A stretch of 64,000 bases of DNA, from assembly GCA_021399435.1 (NCBI GenBank), contig JAJTUP010000064.1, forward strand, positions 124,001-188,000, given 5' to 3'. Source of the DNA: Diaporthe sp. PMI_573 (taxonomy: Eukaryota; Ascomycota; Sordariomycetes; Diaporthales; Diaporthaceae). The notes under the pieces were generated by a model, which saw only the letters and a program-made list of their open reading frames with translations, was not told the origin of the DNA and ran no database searches. Shown piece after piece: positions 35,777 to 46,256 of the stretch. Position 1 is the stretch's first letter; each line of letters opens with the position of its first letter. The position numbers and the translations under genes were made by a program.

Positions 35777-36581
35777 TCACTCGCCTCGGATCAGAGCGCG
35801 ATCCAGTCTGTTCGGCTTGTTTGTCGTCATAATAAGCACCCTCCCCTCATGCGAGGCAACGCCATCGATCGCGTTGAGCAGACTCGACAAGCTAATGCCT
35901 TTTTGGTCATCTGACGCACCACGCGTTTTCAGTTCTCGAGCAAGGTCTGAGACCTTCCAGTGATCCATGCCGCCTCTGCCACTATCTTTGGTAGAACTTA
36001 TACACCCATTCTCATCATGCGTCGCAACCTTCACATTACTTTCCCTACTGTTGAAATCCTCACTTGCGTCATCATCTGATCCTTCAGATGATCTGCGTGG
36101 GAGTGAGTTGAAGAGTACTAGCAGGCCAGGAGGTTGATGACGTAAAATTCAAGCCCAAAGATACCTGCAAGCACGAACGAAAGTGACGTTATACCTGTTC
36201 CAGGTGGGCCATGGAAAAGGTATCCACGCGCCCAAGGGATACCGCGGTCGGAATACCACTTTGGTGTGGCGGGATGAAGGTACTCATTCATATCGGCCAA
36301 TACCTGGAGTTTTTGCTGCTTACTGAGCACTAATGCGATTTCGAAGTATTGGAATAATTACTTACGAAACAGTATCTTCGAAACACGAAATCCTCGACAT
36401 TTATGGTGAAGGCTTGCCTATGTTCATCCAATGACACCACCGTGAGAATAGCAAACATCCGCGGGTCCTTTTCCCCTGGGCTAACTGCATTTCTTTGGCT
36501 CGTATGGGATCCCTGTGATTTGTCCATCTCTCCGATCAGAACTTCTCTCCTCAACAATGTGATCGTCGTCTTGGCTGTCAT
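35777..36581 (-). pseudogene. BCS1-type AAA ATPase remnant
   Basis: Minus strand. The segments EVLIGEMDKSQ, FTINVEDFVFRRYCF, ADMNEYLHPATPKWYSDRG and WARGYLFHGPPGTGITSLSF resemble the N-terminal and Walker A part of fungal BCS1-like ATPases. The later segment [20 protein letters not shown] followed by [18 protein letters not shown] is the sensor region. Three defects are visible: Walker A reads GPPGTGIT, so the ATP-binding Lys is Ile; the Walker B strand expected between 36118 and 36040 is missing; and the protein ends right after RALIRGE, without the arginine-finger part. Frames also change at 36330 and about 36118. Not functional as an ATPase. Confidence 0.82.
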
Positions 36582-36599
36582 GATCTTTCAGCCATCGTA

Positions 36600-36986
36600 G
36601 ATAGTTGCCTAAAACTCGCCTAGCAGCAGTGGAAGCAACCAGGCAAGAGTCATTGATTGTTGGTGGCTGCCTAATGGTCAGGGAGATGGAACAGAATCAA
36701 GGAATGAGTATATAAGGCCAGCGGAGCAGCGATTTGGCCACACTTATATCTTTACCATTTACGATCCACGATCAACGAACTCTTCGGAACAGTTGATTAC
36801 AACTCATATGTCCTCGGGTTCTACAGTGTTCATTTTTTGCAGCCTCACCAATCCTATATTGGTCTGATATCACATCGATTCCTCCTGCTTCTGCTTCCTC
36901 TTCTGCACCTAAGACAACAATAAATTATTTTCCGATACTACTGTACTAAACAAGAATCAGAGCCAGTAAATACATCTGCACTCACA
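36600..36986. other. Upstream region of the AflR-type gene
   Basis: Contains TATATAAGG at about 36709 and a long pyrimidine-rich leader. No gene. Confidence 0.4.
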
Positions 36987-37616
36987 ATGTGTACCTTCAA
37001 CAACCCGTCTATTGCTTCTTTTCCACAAACGAACGCCGAGCGAACCGCACAACGAAGGCCCAAGATCCGATCTTCGTGTGATGCATGCGGATCGGCGAAG
37101 GTGCGTTGCGACAAAAGCAAGCCAGAATGCGTCCGATGTAGTACTCGTGGACTTCCCTGCAATTACAGTATTGCAAGGAGATCTGGCAAGGCAAAGGCAC
37201 ACATTACGATGGAAGCATTCACACCTCTGTGTGTCGCAGACTCGCCAACTCAAAATACTGCCCACCAAAACAGTCGGTTACATTTCTCAGACAAACATCA
37301 TCCATTATTTATAAGTGAAACAAAAGCGGTCGAAGAACAGCCTGAACACAGCTCAAGCTACGATGGCGGTTTGTCTCCGACGCTGGATGATCGATTAGAA
37401 GCCCAACGTACAGGCGACTTCGATCCTTTGCAGTACTGTATCTTTGATGAAGCTCTCAATATGGTAACCCAGGAGACCTTGCCGTACGGTGAAAGTATCC
37501 TGCAAGATCCAACGACACCTGTGCCTTTCCTGACTACATTCGGGCCCATCCATGCGGCTTCAAATCCGGTTTGGGATTACTGGTGGCGCCATTACAGACT
37601 TGACAGTACATTATGA
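36987..37616 (+). CDS. AflR-type Zn(II)2Cys6 regulator, short
   Basis: 209 residues from ATG at 36987. The zinc cluster CDACGSAKVRCDKSKPEC followed by VRCSTRGLPC has the six Cys, and the basic linker RRSGKAKA after it matches the AflR/aflatoxin-regulator group, which often controls secondary-metabolite clusters. The rest is low in structure and ends with FDPLQYCIFDEALNM and WDYWWRHYRLDSTL. Known members are about twice as long. A possible intron (donor GTACAT near 37602, acceptor TTTTCAG near 37642) only adds a few residues before a stop, so the gene may be truncated. It lies 21 kb from the NRPS; a link is speculative. Confidence 0.72.
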   Translation: MCTFNNPSIASFPQTNAERTAQRRPKIRSSCDACGSAKVRCDKSKPECVRCSTRGLPCNYSIARRSGKAKAHITMEAFTPLCVADSPTQNTAHQNSRLHFSDKHHPLFISETKAVEEQPEHSSSYDGGLSPTLDDRLEAQRTGDFDPLQYCIFDEALNMVTQETLPYGESILQDPTTPVPFLTTFGPIHAASNPVWDYWWRHYRLDSTL

Positions 37617-39088
37617 TTTGTCAACACTTCGTTTTTGTTTTCAGGAGTCAACTTTCTCTCCGATACATAAAGCATCCTTCCCCAATATCAGGTCGGCGAG
37701 ATCCCAAGTGGACGAACCGGATAAGCTGCAGACACAACCACCAGAGTCTGGCCTGCTGGACAGTTCCAGACATCACGACCACGTCCCCCTTCTTTGCTAC
37801 TCAGACGCGAGCATGGAACCGAAACAAGCCTGATGCCGAATACACTCATTTGGACGCACGGCATCTTCACCTAGACGCAAGCCGAACGGACACCGGCTCG
37901 ATGCAGGAACATTCGTTGACCACGAGATCGCGAAGACGATCTGGACGGCTCCCAGACTCTGCAAGAACTCAGAAGACGGAAGACAGACACGAAACACATA
38001 AAACTAAAGCACCATCGGCTTCACCACCACTCGCGACGGAATTCGTCAGCAATATCTCTTAGAGCCTCGTGTATAGCCTCCACAAAGGAAATATGATTGC
38101 CCAAGAAATGCCCTTCTACAAACTGATAGACGCCTTAAAAATAATAATGGTAGATTACAGTATTTGGAGGACATCGTCCACGCCCTCGTTTTCTGAGTGC
38201 GGCCTCGGCCTCAGCCTCGAGGCATTCGACTATCGATTCCATGTCGTGGGACCGAGTTTCTTTGGCTCGCAACGCGACGTGTCATGTTCCGGAGGAGGCG
38301 TGGGGCGACGAATAACCCAGTGCACTCTGCGTCCTACGAGATCTCGATCTTGTCTCGGTTATGTCTATCATAAGTCGGCTTGCATCAAAGTGATAAACAC
38401 GGCAGCATAGTTTTACTATACCAAGCGAGGAACCCTTTGATAGGTCTCATAACTCAATTCAAAGACCCTATCGTTCGGATTAGCCCCTCCGAGCGATGGG
38501 CAAGGGTGCGTCATATCAGGGGGGTGCGTCAAATGGAGACGACCGCTCTCGGTGCTGCCATTGCCGGTCTCGCCACTGGCGTGTGGGCAGAGCTGTACGA
38601 CCTGGTCGAAGTCAATAGGAAGGGCAGGGCCGGATTCTGCCAATTCTCAGTGGCAGATAACGAAATGGTTCCGATTTCTCCCCTGGTCTCTTCCGCTAGA
38701 TCATGAGGAATGTCATAAAGAGGACGGCTAGTGGCAGAGACTTCATCTCTAGATCTGGACTAGATATTCCAGGAATTCGAGACAGCATCACCAGTTGAAC
38801 TTTAAAGATGCACGATCAAATGATCCCATGCTGTCTATTATGCCGAAACAGACAATTAGTGGTCTCGCGAATCACAAACTCTTATACCAGAAGTAGAGAA
38901 AGAAGCATAAAATATATTGTTCCAAATTTGCAAGGCGCGACAACAAGCAAGGCGCCGCTGGTTCCGATCAATATCATTTGCTTTCGGAGTCCTTGAGTTC
39001 CTCCTGGTGCTGATCTTGTGACTCGTCAGGCACACTCTGGTCATCTTCATCATCTGACAGTATCTCTTCACTTATATCCTCAGGCTCT
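37617..39088. other. Region without a firm gene; possible minus-strand remnant
   Basis: On the minus strand about 38280-38030 reads LRAKETRSHDMESIVECLEA, an Arg/Gly run, a TAA, then GVYQFVEGHFLGN and VEAIHEALRDIADEF, which has the look of degraded coding sequence. An acidic minus-strand tail (SDDEDDQSVPDESQDQHQEE) lies at 39050-38974. Neither can be assigned. Confidence 0.3.
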
Positions 39089-39591
39089 GACCTGCCAAAT
39101 TTGCCAATCGCATCTCGGGAAGCAAATCTGAAGAGACACAATACGCTCAGATCCCGGAAAACGATCAATACGGCTTGGGAAATACCACTTACTTCTCCTC
39201 GGCTCCCCTTGACAATATCTCTTGTGCTTATATTTTTGAGTGTCGAGAAACAGACAATTGTCGTGGTATCTTGTTTGAGTATGAGGGTGGGGCTTTACGG
39301 GCAATTGGGCAGTGTCGTGTAGGTGTCGACCGTGAAAGAAAGTGTTTCCAACCATCCGTCGTCTGTTTTCGTACAATTCGGAAGGGGCGACATCCTTGCG
39401 GAATTCATGTTGACCTGGTGCGGAGCCCGAGCCCGAGGCACCTCGTCGTGCAGCATTCCCAGGACGAATGGCAGTATCTGGACCTCTCTGATGCACATAC
39501 ACTCCAATTTTGGTTCTCTGAGGAGCGCTCACTGCTTCGTGTAATACCTAGGAGTGAGCCTTACCCTAAATTGCATCACGAGCGGAGATGA
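39089..39591 (+). CDS. C-terminal part of an unrecognised fungal protein
   Basis: Open from just after a TGA at about 39086 to a stop at 39591, about 165 residues with no early ATG, so an upstream exon or truncation is likely. It reads FANRISGSKSEETQYAQIPE, then ISCAYIFECRETDNCRGILF, EYEGGALRAIGQCRVGVD, and near the end EWQYLDLSDAHTLQFWFSEE. The EYE-G-G-RA-GQCR-GVD pattern recurs, as far as I recall, in the C-terminal region of large families of fungal hypothetical or F-box-linked proteins. It is Cys-rich and contains beta-type patterns. No function assigned. Confidence 0.45.
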
Positions 39592-39626
39592 GAGTGTGTT
39601 ACTGGCATTTTGGTAGTTAGCCGTGG

Positions 39627-40250
39627 CTATCTTGCTTGGTCTTTGATGAGCTTCGCGTCGGGCTTCGCTTTGTAGTCGTTGTCCAAGTCTTCGGACTTGG
39701 ACCTTTTGGATCCCTGCTCTGTCTCGGCATCTTCTTCAGCGATGTGCCGTTGCTCTGCCGCGGCCGCCAAGCCGAAGAGTGTTCCTTGGAAACTGTGGAC
39801 GTTGCGCTCAAGGTCTCTATTATCGATATTATGAAGGCGCGGGTGTTGAAACGTGAGGCCGGTTATCTCTTTTCGCAGCTTCTCGTATGCTATATTGGAA
39901 TCTTTTTAATCCCGTTCTAGACAAGAAGTCTTACTAATTCTCAAGCTTCCAGAGGCTTTTGATATGAATCTCACTCATTTCCATGAACTTCCCGCGGCGG
40001 GGCAGGTCATGGTGGTGGCACGACATCTCCTTCCGTAGAGCCATCCAGCGCTGGTCGGCTAGCGAGGAATAAATAATAACGATCTGCCTGCAACATCACC
40101 CGGTCGACACCGCTGCATGGCGGCATTACGGTTGTGGGAGGAGTCTTCGACGGATATGTGGAGCCTTTGAATACTTCTGGAGCGTCGCTATCTTTTACTT
40201 TTCCGGCAGCTTCAATTTGCGCCCTCCGAATTGCCTCAATAAACGCCGCT
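39627..40250 (-). pseudogene. Unrecognised minus-strand coding remnant
   Basis: Three coding-like minus-strand stretches lie in order: about 40240-40090 (AFIEAIRRAQIEAAGKVKDS, then DAPEVFKGSTYPSK), about 40070-39945 (YSSLADQRWMALRKEM, then FMEMSEIHIKSLWKLEN) and about 39905-39627 (YEKLRKEITGLTFQHPRL, VHSFQGTLFGLAAAAEQRH, ending KLIKDQAR and TAG). The frames differ between them. A possible intron lies near 39940-39907 (GTAAGA...AAAAG) but is too short and out of phase. The composition is convincingly protein-like, without an ATG. Family unknown. Confidence 0.38.
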
Positions 40251-40635
40251 GTGTGATGTGAATATAGGGTGAGCAGTTATCATGGTCCTGTGATTTAGTA
40301 CCGGACCCACTTCCCTGTGAACTTTCCCGAGTCCTACGACGAACAGCGCAAATGCCGATCATGTCTTCTTGCCTGTCGACCTGGATTGAGAACAGATATT
40401 TGCGCACCCCAAATCGGATGCCCGGAAGCCTTTTCTGACTAAGCGCCACTGCAGCCAATCATAACGCGCTATTTCCCAGATCGCACCCCCGAAGTGGTGT
40501 TTTTTGCACGCGACGTGTCGCGCTAATGCCACCAACCTCACTCAATCGCCCACCCTCAATGACTGTCGGGATCATCAATTCAGCATCAAGAACATACGCT
40601 AGCTATTCGGACTTTAATCCTAGGGCGTTACAGCG
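40251..40635. other. Short unassigned stretch upstream of the retropepsin-like gene
   Basis: Minus-strand reading 40458-40270 (GIRFGVRKYLFSIQVDRQED) may be an earlier exon of the remnant to the left. The last 100 bp before 40636 should hold a promoter. Confidence 0.3.
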
Positions 40636-41390
40636 ATGTCGGATATACCTGAAGAACTGGGGAATTACGTGAGCCACTCCGCCCGGAGCCAGCAGGAGCA
40701 CATCACCTCCCTACAGGCCGAGGTGCAGCATCTGCAGTCACAGTTGACTGCCCGAGATGCTGTATTCCGATACCAACATGACCTGTTGGACAAGACCCAG
40801 TCTGAACTCGTAGAAACGAGAGTGAAGTTACTGCAAGCGATCCAGTTTGCTCAGCCGACTTCCGTACGTGATGTTGCGGTTTCGACGGTCGCCGACGCCA
40901 TCTACAAGGTACGACTTTGCAATTTTATTTGCGTATCAATTGATTCAGACCTCAAATGATTCTTCCAACAATTAACTCGGTGTAGTGGATCGAAGAAAAT
41001 AAGACGAAAAAAACCGAAGAGAACACAGAGGGATGGCTGCGAATCCTGCACCCGCACAAGGGAAAGGAATCCACGTTGAAAGTCATGGTGGACATGGGTG
41101 CAACCGTCAACGCTATTACGTCTGGGATGATCATTGATCATGAACTCGAGAACCAGAAAATTAGATTGAAAGAACCACATGTCTTGAATCTTGCCGTCGG
41201 GACGTTTAAGTGCAGCGAACAGATTTCCATCGGCTGGATGGGGAAAGGAACCGAGCACGGAACTTCGACTTTTTATGTTCTTCGCCCTGGTCAGGCCAAT
41301 TTGCCCGACAGGGCTATTCTTTCAAAAGACGAGTGGCTGGACCGGAGGTGCCTGCTGTATGAGAAAGACCCGATCAGCTCTAACAAATGA
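40636..41390 (+). CDS. Coiled-coil protein with retropepsin-like aspartic protease fold
   Basis: Two exons, 40636-40908 and 40986-41390, giving 225 residues. The intron 40909-40985 (77 bp) is GTACGA...TAG, phase 0. Residues about 20-75 form an amphipathic coiled coil (HITSLQAEVQHLQSQLTARD, then DLLDKTQSELVETRVKLL). Exon 2 starts WIEENKTKK and holds VMVDMGATVNAITSGMI, which fits the retropepsin active-site strand (hydrophobic-D-T/S-G-A-x-x-N-x-I). The usual Thr or Ser after Asp is Met. A second conserved region ILSKDEWLDRR resembles the ILG-DWL segment of Ty3/gypsy-type proteases. No reverse transcriptase or integrase lies near. It could be a domesticated retroelement protease. The gene looks intact. 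Confidence 0.66.
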
Positions 41391-42358
41391 GTATGTTAGT
41401 CGTACAATTTACAGATCAATTGATCGGATACCAAAAATACGAGACATGCAGATATTAGAATCTTAAAAGTGTTTGTGCATGATACTGTTCGAGCTTTTGA
41501 TGAGGGCAGTTGCGGATTAAAGAGCGGTCTTTACTATTAGTGATGCGACCTTACAGTACACGTACGTACGTACGTACTGTATTTTAGCCATAGTACCGTA
41601 CGTACTACGAAGCTACCTTCTCCTGTAAAATTTTTCCCTTGGCACGCCCTGTTAAGGACTGTTAAGTTTTATCAGGGCTTCGGCCCGTCGCCCTAACGGG
41701 TCTCAACAACACCGTTTTTGTCCTCAAGACCTCGTCTCTTTTCACCATCACCACCATCACCACCATCACCACCATCACCACCTACCTCTCAACACTCGAA
41801 TAACGACGAGACTACCTCCTTAAAGACACTGGGAACAGGAGTTTGAAGCTGAAGGTCCTCCTGAACCCCCCGAAACACTTCGACAAGCCGCTCTCTTGTC
41901 CTGACACAAATGAAATCTGTTGAGCTGCCTTAAGGTACCGGGACGGCCGGGAAAAGCACCAACTGCCTAGGGTTTTCTCCTTTTATGGTTTCCCTTGGGC
42001 TATACACCCTCTTTCGACAGGATACACGAGTAATCGGTACAGGATTGGAGGAGGAGGGCGGATAAGAGAATTCTAGTTGGAAAGACAGATATTACCGCTA
42101 TTTTCTTTTGTCAGGCGAAACGGAGGTATCCAATCCTCCCGTCAGATGCTGTACGAGCAGCGAGCTACTGTAGCAGTTAGCCTAAGACGTTAATAACACA
42201 CGTACTACGAAGCTGTACATACAAGTACGTACCATACAAGATTTCCCTTCTCCTTTTTGGACACCAGCCAGGTTTTTACAGTACTATTCTACCCTTCTAC
42301 CGTTTCTGCCCTAAACCTCCGACTCCACCTCAGTGCCAACACCCAATATATCAATTCT
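41391..42358. other. Intergenic with microsatellites
   Basis: No gene seen. Contains an ACGT tetranucleotide run (about 41559-41577) and a 9-bp tandem repeat (41743-41782). The ACGTAC(GT) motif recurs at 41598 and 42200-42230. Confidence 0.5.
41743..41782 (+). repeat. Tandem CACCATCAC repeat
   Basis: Four and a half copies of a 9-bp unit, perfect. Confidence 0.9.
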
Positions 42359-43039
42359 TCATTGGATGAGGCCATCTCGCCATGCATCCAGACCTTCCTG
42401 CCCTGCGCATTCACAAAATAACTCGAGATATGAGTCTTCGAGGTCGAGCCAGTCCTTCTCCTCAAGGTCTGCCCAGCGCTTTTTATGAGCATACTTCTGA
42501 TCCTCTACACGATCCAGTACACGGTCGTTCATAAAAATGAATGCCTGCATATCAGCATGCATAGGCGTAAGGCGATTCCGAGCTTTCGTGTGTATAAAAC
42601 TAATTGCGGAGAAACTTCGTTCTGAGGGCACAGAGTTCGCAAGGGTACTCATTACCTTGACTGCCACTCTAGCCAGAATCGAGCCCTGGTTGAGGAGGCA
42701 CTGCCATGCCATTGCCGGCTTGAAGCCATCGTCGTAAACAGCACTATGCTTATTAAATAAGCCGTCTGGGCCGCCTGTGCGCATTCGGAAATGTGTGAGT
42801 TCGGAAAGGGCACGGTGGTACTCGCTATCGTTGCCGAACTGTTTCCGCAGATATTCTTGCACGCGCGCAAAGATGGTAGGCGGTAATTTCGAATTCGGGC
42901 CAGTGGTATCAGGCCGTAGGGCATCGGCGATCCAGTGTATGTCGTACGTTTGCTTATCAAGCCGTGCTTTGAATAGAGACTTGCCTATCCTGATATCATA
43001 TCCGATATGATAAATTATCCTGATATCAGGATAACACAC
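42359..43039 (-). pseudogene. C-terminal fragment of another hAT transposase
   Basis: Minus strand, 226 codons ending at 42359. It reads through FKPAMAWQCLLNQGSILARV to STLANSVPSERSFSAISFIH, TKARNRLTPMHADMQAFIFM and a Trp/Glu-rich tail. This is the hAT dimerisation domain (family core A-x-S-V-P-S-E-R-x-F-S), of a lineage different from the three BED-hAT relics in the window, which have IPAMS-x-E/D-PER. The N-terminal two thirds are missing. The open frame begins in the palindromic AT-rich sequence near 43020, so the break is there. Confidence 0.85.
43015..43034. repeat. 20-bp perfect palindrome at a hAT/hAT junction
   Basis: TTATCCTGATATCAGGATAA is its own inverse complement. The half-site ATCCTGATAT recurs at about 42986-42996 and 43050-43060, and GATATCAGG at 43080. 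The cluster sits between the two hAT relics. Confidence 0.85.
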
Positions 43040-43166
43040 TATCCTGATATGATATCGGCTTAGCAGGATAGCAGAGATGATATCAGGCCAGCAGCTTTAG
43101 CAGCTTTAGCAGATATGATATAGCAACAGATACATCTAAGCTTAAAGGTAAATATTTCATTCAATC

Positions 43167-45487
43167 CTAATCTAGATCATCATCCGAATCAACCCGAGTA
43201 CTACAGTTTACTTCACCGTCCACGACAATCCCTCTACCACCACGTGATGATGGTACGATGAGTCCTTCGCGCAGCCAGTTGCCGATGCACTCAACCTTCT
43301 CCAGATTAACACATGACATCCTTTCGCGATCCCATGATAACGTACGTCTTCCTCCACTAAATGCAGACTCGGGGTCGGCAGAACCCGGGGGCACAGATAG
43401 TATATCGATGGCCATGCGACTGAGGCGCGGATATGTCCGAACCTGATCCATCTGACACCACCAGACCAGAGGAGAGCCTTCAATCTTTATCGGCTGAGCG
43501 TGGATAAAGTTTTCGAAGTCATCTACGTCCCTGGTTATGTCATCAGCGACCATAATCTCGTTCAGAAGCCGATCAAGCTCGTTTTGCTGTCCTTGCTGCG
43601 ACCTAGACGCTTCGCTCCGCGCCTGGGCAGGTCCGAGGGCGGGCGCCATCTTGTATTCTTCCTCCCAGATTGAACGAGCGTCACTAATGGCAGTCTCCGC
43701 CCATTCTTCCTTCCAGTGTACTCTAAGGTATCGCGCTCGCTTCGACGGATCGAGGAGGAGGGCAGTTGCATAGATAGGTGACTCTCCAGATAAAGCATAG
43801 TACTTATCAAGTACGAACCAGCCCATATCAATACAGTGCAGCATGAGAGGATCATGTGTCTGCTCTGCTTCATAGAGTTCCAAAAGAGATGATCAGTAAC
43901 TAGCTGGTTTAGTTAGGCGAAAGATGAGATGATACCTTCTTCTGCTCATAGTGGAGAAGTAGTATATCCATGATCATGAGGTTTTGCGAGAGCGTCGCCG
44001 TCTCGCCTTGAGCCCATAAAGTCGTAGATGTGAAAGGTTGGAGAAACGCGTGTGTTTTCTCTAGGTAATCCCAATCGGAAGAGGTGAGAATATCATCCCC
44101 TAGAGCTTTGTCATAGTCAAGCAGGAACTGCTTTACTTGCTGCTTTTTCCTTATCAGATTGTCGATCATCCTGTACCATGAATTCCAGCGCGTATCATTA
44201 TCAATACCGAGCCGCAATTTGATACGCTCATCCCACGCATCACTATGGATAGATGAATTACGTAGCCACAGCCCGATCCGGTGTAGTTTGCGCAGCGCTG
44301 GCATCAAAACCCAGCCCTTCCTCCTGGTGGTGCTGTCTGACCTATTACCTGATCTTGATGGAGGATTTCCCTTCTGGATGGAAGCCTTTTTGGATGCGAC
44401 GCCGCCAGGATGTCTCGTCTGAGCTCCCATCTGACCTGTCTGGTTTGGTGTATCACTACCAGACGCGTCGCTCAGGATGAAGCTGAACCGTTCGTAGAGC
44501 TCATCCCCAGTGATATCGCTAGCGGCATCAAGGGCGGCTTGAAGTGCTTCACGTGAAGACGCGAAAAGAAAGGCTTGAAGGGATAAGTTGATAACATGAA
44601 GGACACAGCGGATACGGTGCCGTTTCGGATCTTAGTTGATCTACTATATATCCGTTGCTGTCGGCGTAGAAACAAACGATCCCATATAAGGCATGGCGGT
44701 TGCGAGACCTCCATCCATCAAATGAAACGCGTATCTGCCCTGGGACGTCCTTCAGGCTCTTGATAATGAAGGCCTTGTTGCTCTCATGAATCTGGATAAT
44801 TCGCTTGCGGACGATATCGTGGCCAATATGAGCTTGAGTCTGCTCAACGGAGGGGTTCAGGTACTCGAAAATACGCCGAAGCCGTGGGTGTTCAACTTGG
44901 CGGAAAGAGCCGTTGCTGTCGACAATCCACTCAATCAGGAGCTTCTGAAACTGGCTCTTATCGAAGCGTCTGATCAAGGCGTTTGCAATCTCCTGCTCTC
45001 GTGGTTTGGAAACATCCAGGCCGAGCATGGCGACGATATTGCGAGACGGTGTCTTTTCGGTCACTCGGTTCTTCGCCTTTGACTGCTCTCTCTTTCCGGA
45101 CGGGTCTGTCATACCGTGTTCCTTGTTAGGCGTGCCCTCTGCACGGAAGGAAGCGGGTGCTTTCTTCAGCTTTTGAGAGATGCAGCATCCACAAACCCAT
45201 CTCTTCCTCGACGTGTCCGAGTTAAATTGGATATCATATCCGTGTTTCCAAACCCAGGAGTGCCTTTGGCCAACTCGTTCTGCAACAGTATACTCTGGAA
45301 AGTGCTTCCATGGGAAGTCTTTCCATGGGTCTTTGGCTTCCTCTTGGAATTGTGGATCTGTCGAAGCCCCAGAGGAAGAGTCCGCAGCAAGCTGCAGGTC
45401 GAGATTCGCGGCCTGGGCCATCCTTGCGTAAGGATTATGTGGACTGTCGAGGACGAAGTGGTTCGCGAATAGCGTGTCTCGTCCCAA
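43167..45487 (-). pseudogene. Near full-length but broken BED-hAT transposase
   Basis: Minus strand from ATG at about 45487. The BED-type N-terminus (WVWKHGYDIQFNSDTSRK, then WVCGCCISQKLKK) is followed by FQKLLIEWIVDSNGSFR, EYLNPSVEQTQAHIGHDIVR and the catalytic-region opening IRVSFDGWRSRNRHALYGIV. The frame then breaks near 44640. It resumes at 44430-43909 with DNDTRWNSWYRMIDNLIRK, breaks again near 43900, and ends at 43883-43167 with YPRLSRMAIDILSVPPGSAD and PESAFSGGRRTLSWDRERMS. All domains are present but in at least three frames, so the element cannot make transposase. Repeated TTGAATTGA motifs at 45600-45735 suggest the outer end. Exact terminal repeats were not found. Confidence 0.87.
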
Positions 45488-45599
45488 AACGCGAAGCGTC
45501 CACAGCCGCTGGCATGGTCCATTGAAGTGACGTTTTGGGGTTAGCTAGTTCCGGATATGTCATAGCTTTGTTATGGTAGACCAGGGGGTCACCCTTCAA

Positions 45600-45740
45600 T
45601 CACGTCAATTCAATTGTCAACGGGCGTTGATTGAATTGAAGTGGGGCCAATCTGAGATTGAAGTGATTGAATTGATGCACGGGCCATCAATTCAATCTAG
45701 ATTGAAGACATTGACGTTGACGTTGAATTGATCGCCAGCC
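45600..45740. repeat. TTGAATTGA-type subterminal repeats
   Basis: Six or more copies of (A)TTGAATTGA/TCAATTCAA in both orientations in 140 bp, plus GACGTTGACGTTGA. This fits the subterminal region of the hAT relic to the left; similar motifs lie at 15835-15945 and 24050-24075. Confidence 0.6.
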
Positions 45741-45884
45741 TGATCTAGACAGAAAAGGAACCATTACAACTGACTTGCTCCTGTATATCATCTAACGGTA
45801 GATGTGATCAAAGTGTTCCATTCTGGATACTTACAATAAGTCCAGAAGCCACAAGTGAGAAAGATAGAACTGGTTCGCAATAGA

Positions 45885-46256
45885 TCATATGTACACGATC
45901 CATGCTGGCTTGTCATCACCCTCGAATGAAATACAGCCTTCATCAACAACACCTGCTCCAACTCTCTTGTAATAACCATCCGCCACTGTTTCCAATTCCA
46001 TGACGAGGAGAACATAGTATTTCCATCCTACCTCTTCTCCCTCCGGTCCCTCTGGTCCCTCTGGTCCCTCTGAGCTTAAGCCCATGATCTCGGTCTGAGA
46101 ACTGCGTTTACAACGGAGCCTTCCTAAAATCGCACACCGAACCTTCTTCAAATCATTAATTTCCACATCAAGCCACAAATAACCAACTCTACAGCCACTA
46201 TTGTCTCGCAAGACTTGGCTGAGATTGATTGATTCCCTCTCGTGTGCTTGAACCAA
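45885..46256 (-). CDS. Hypothetical protein or fragment resembling the tail of HET-domain proteins
   Basis: 123 residues on the minus strand, ATG at 46256. It contains VGYLWLDVEINDLKKVRCAI, then a triple GPE run encoded by a 9-bp tandem repeat (about 46042-46070), then KYYVLLVMELETVADGYYKR and VGAGVVDEGCIS. This pattern (YYVLL...YxRVGxG) resembles the C-terminal region of fungal heterokaryon-incompatibility (HET) domain proteins, from memory of the family. The HET domain itself is not present, so it is a fragment or a separate small gene. Confidence 0.42.
   Translation of the reverse strand: MVQAHERESINLSQVLRDNSGCRVGYLWLDVEINDLKKVRCAILGRLRCKRSSQTEIMGLSSEGPEGPEGPEGEEVGWKYYVLLVMELETVADGYYKRVGAGVVDEGCISFEGDDKPAWIVYI

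Noticed and set aside
36987..37616. AflR-like protein as the NRPS cluster regulator
   Set aside because: 21 kb away across transposon-rich DNA with unrelated genes between; no shared motif seen.
37552..38062. Possible second exon of the AflR-like gene
   Set aside because: The only workable intron leads to a stop after a few residues, and the long frames here are low-complexity.
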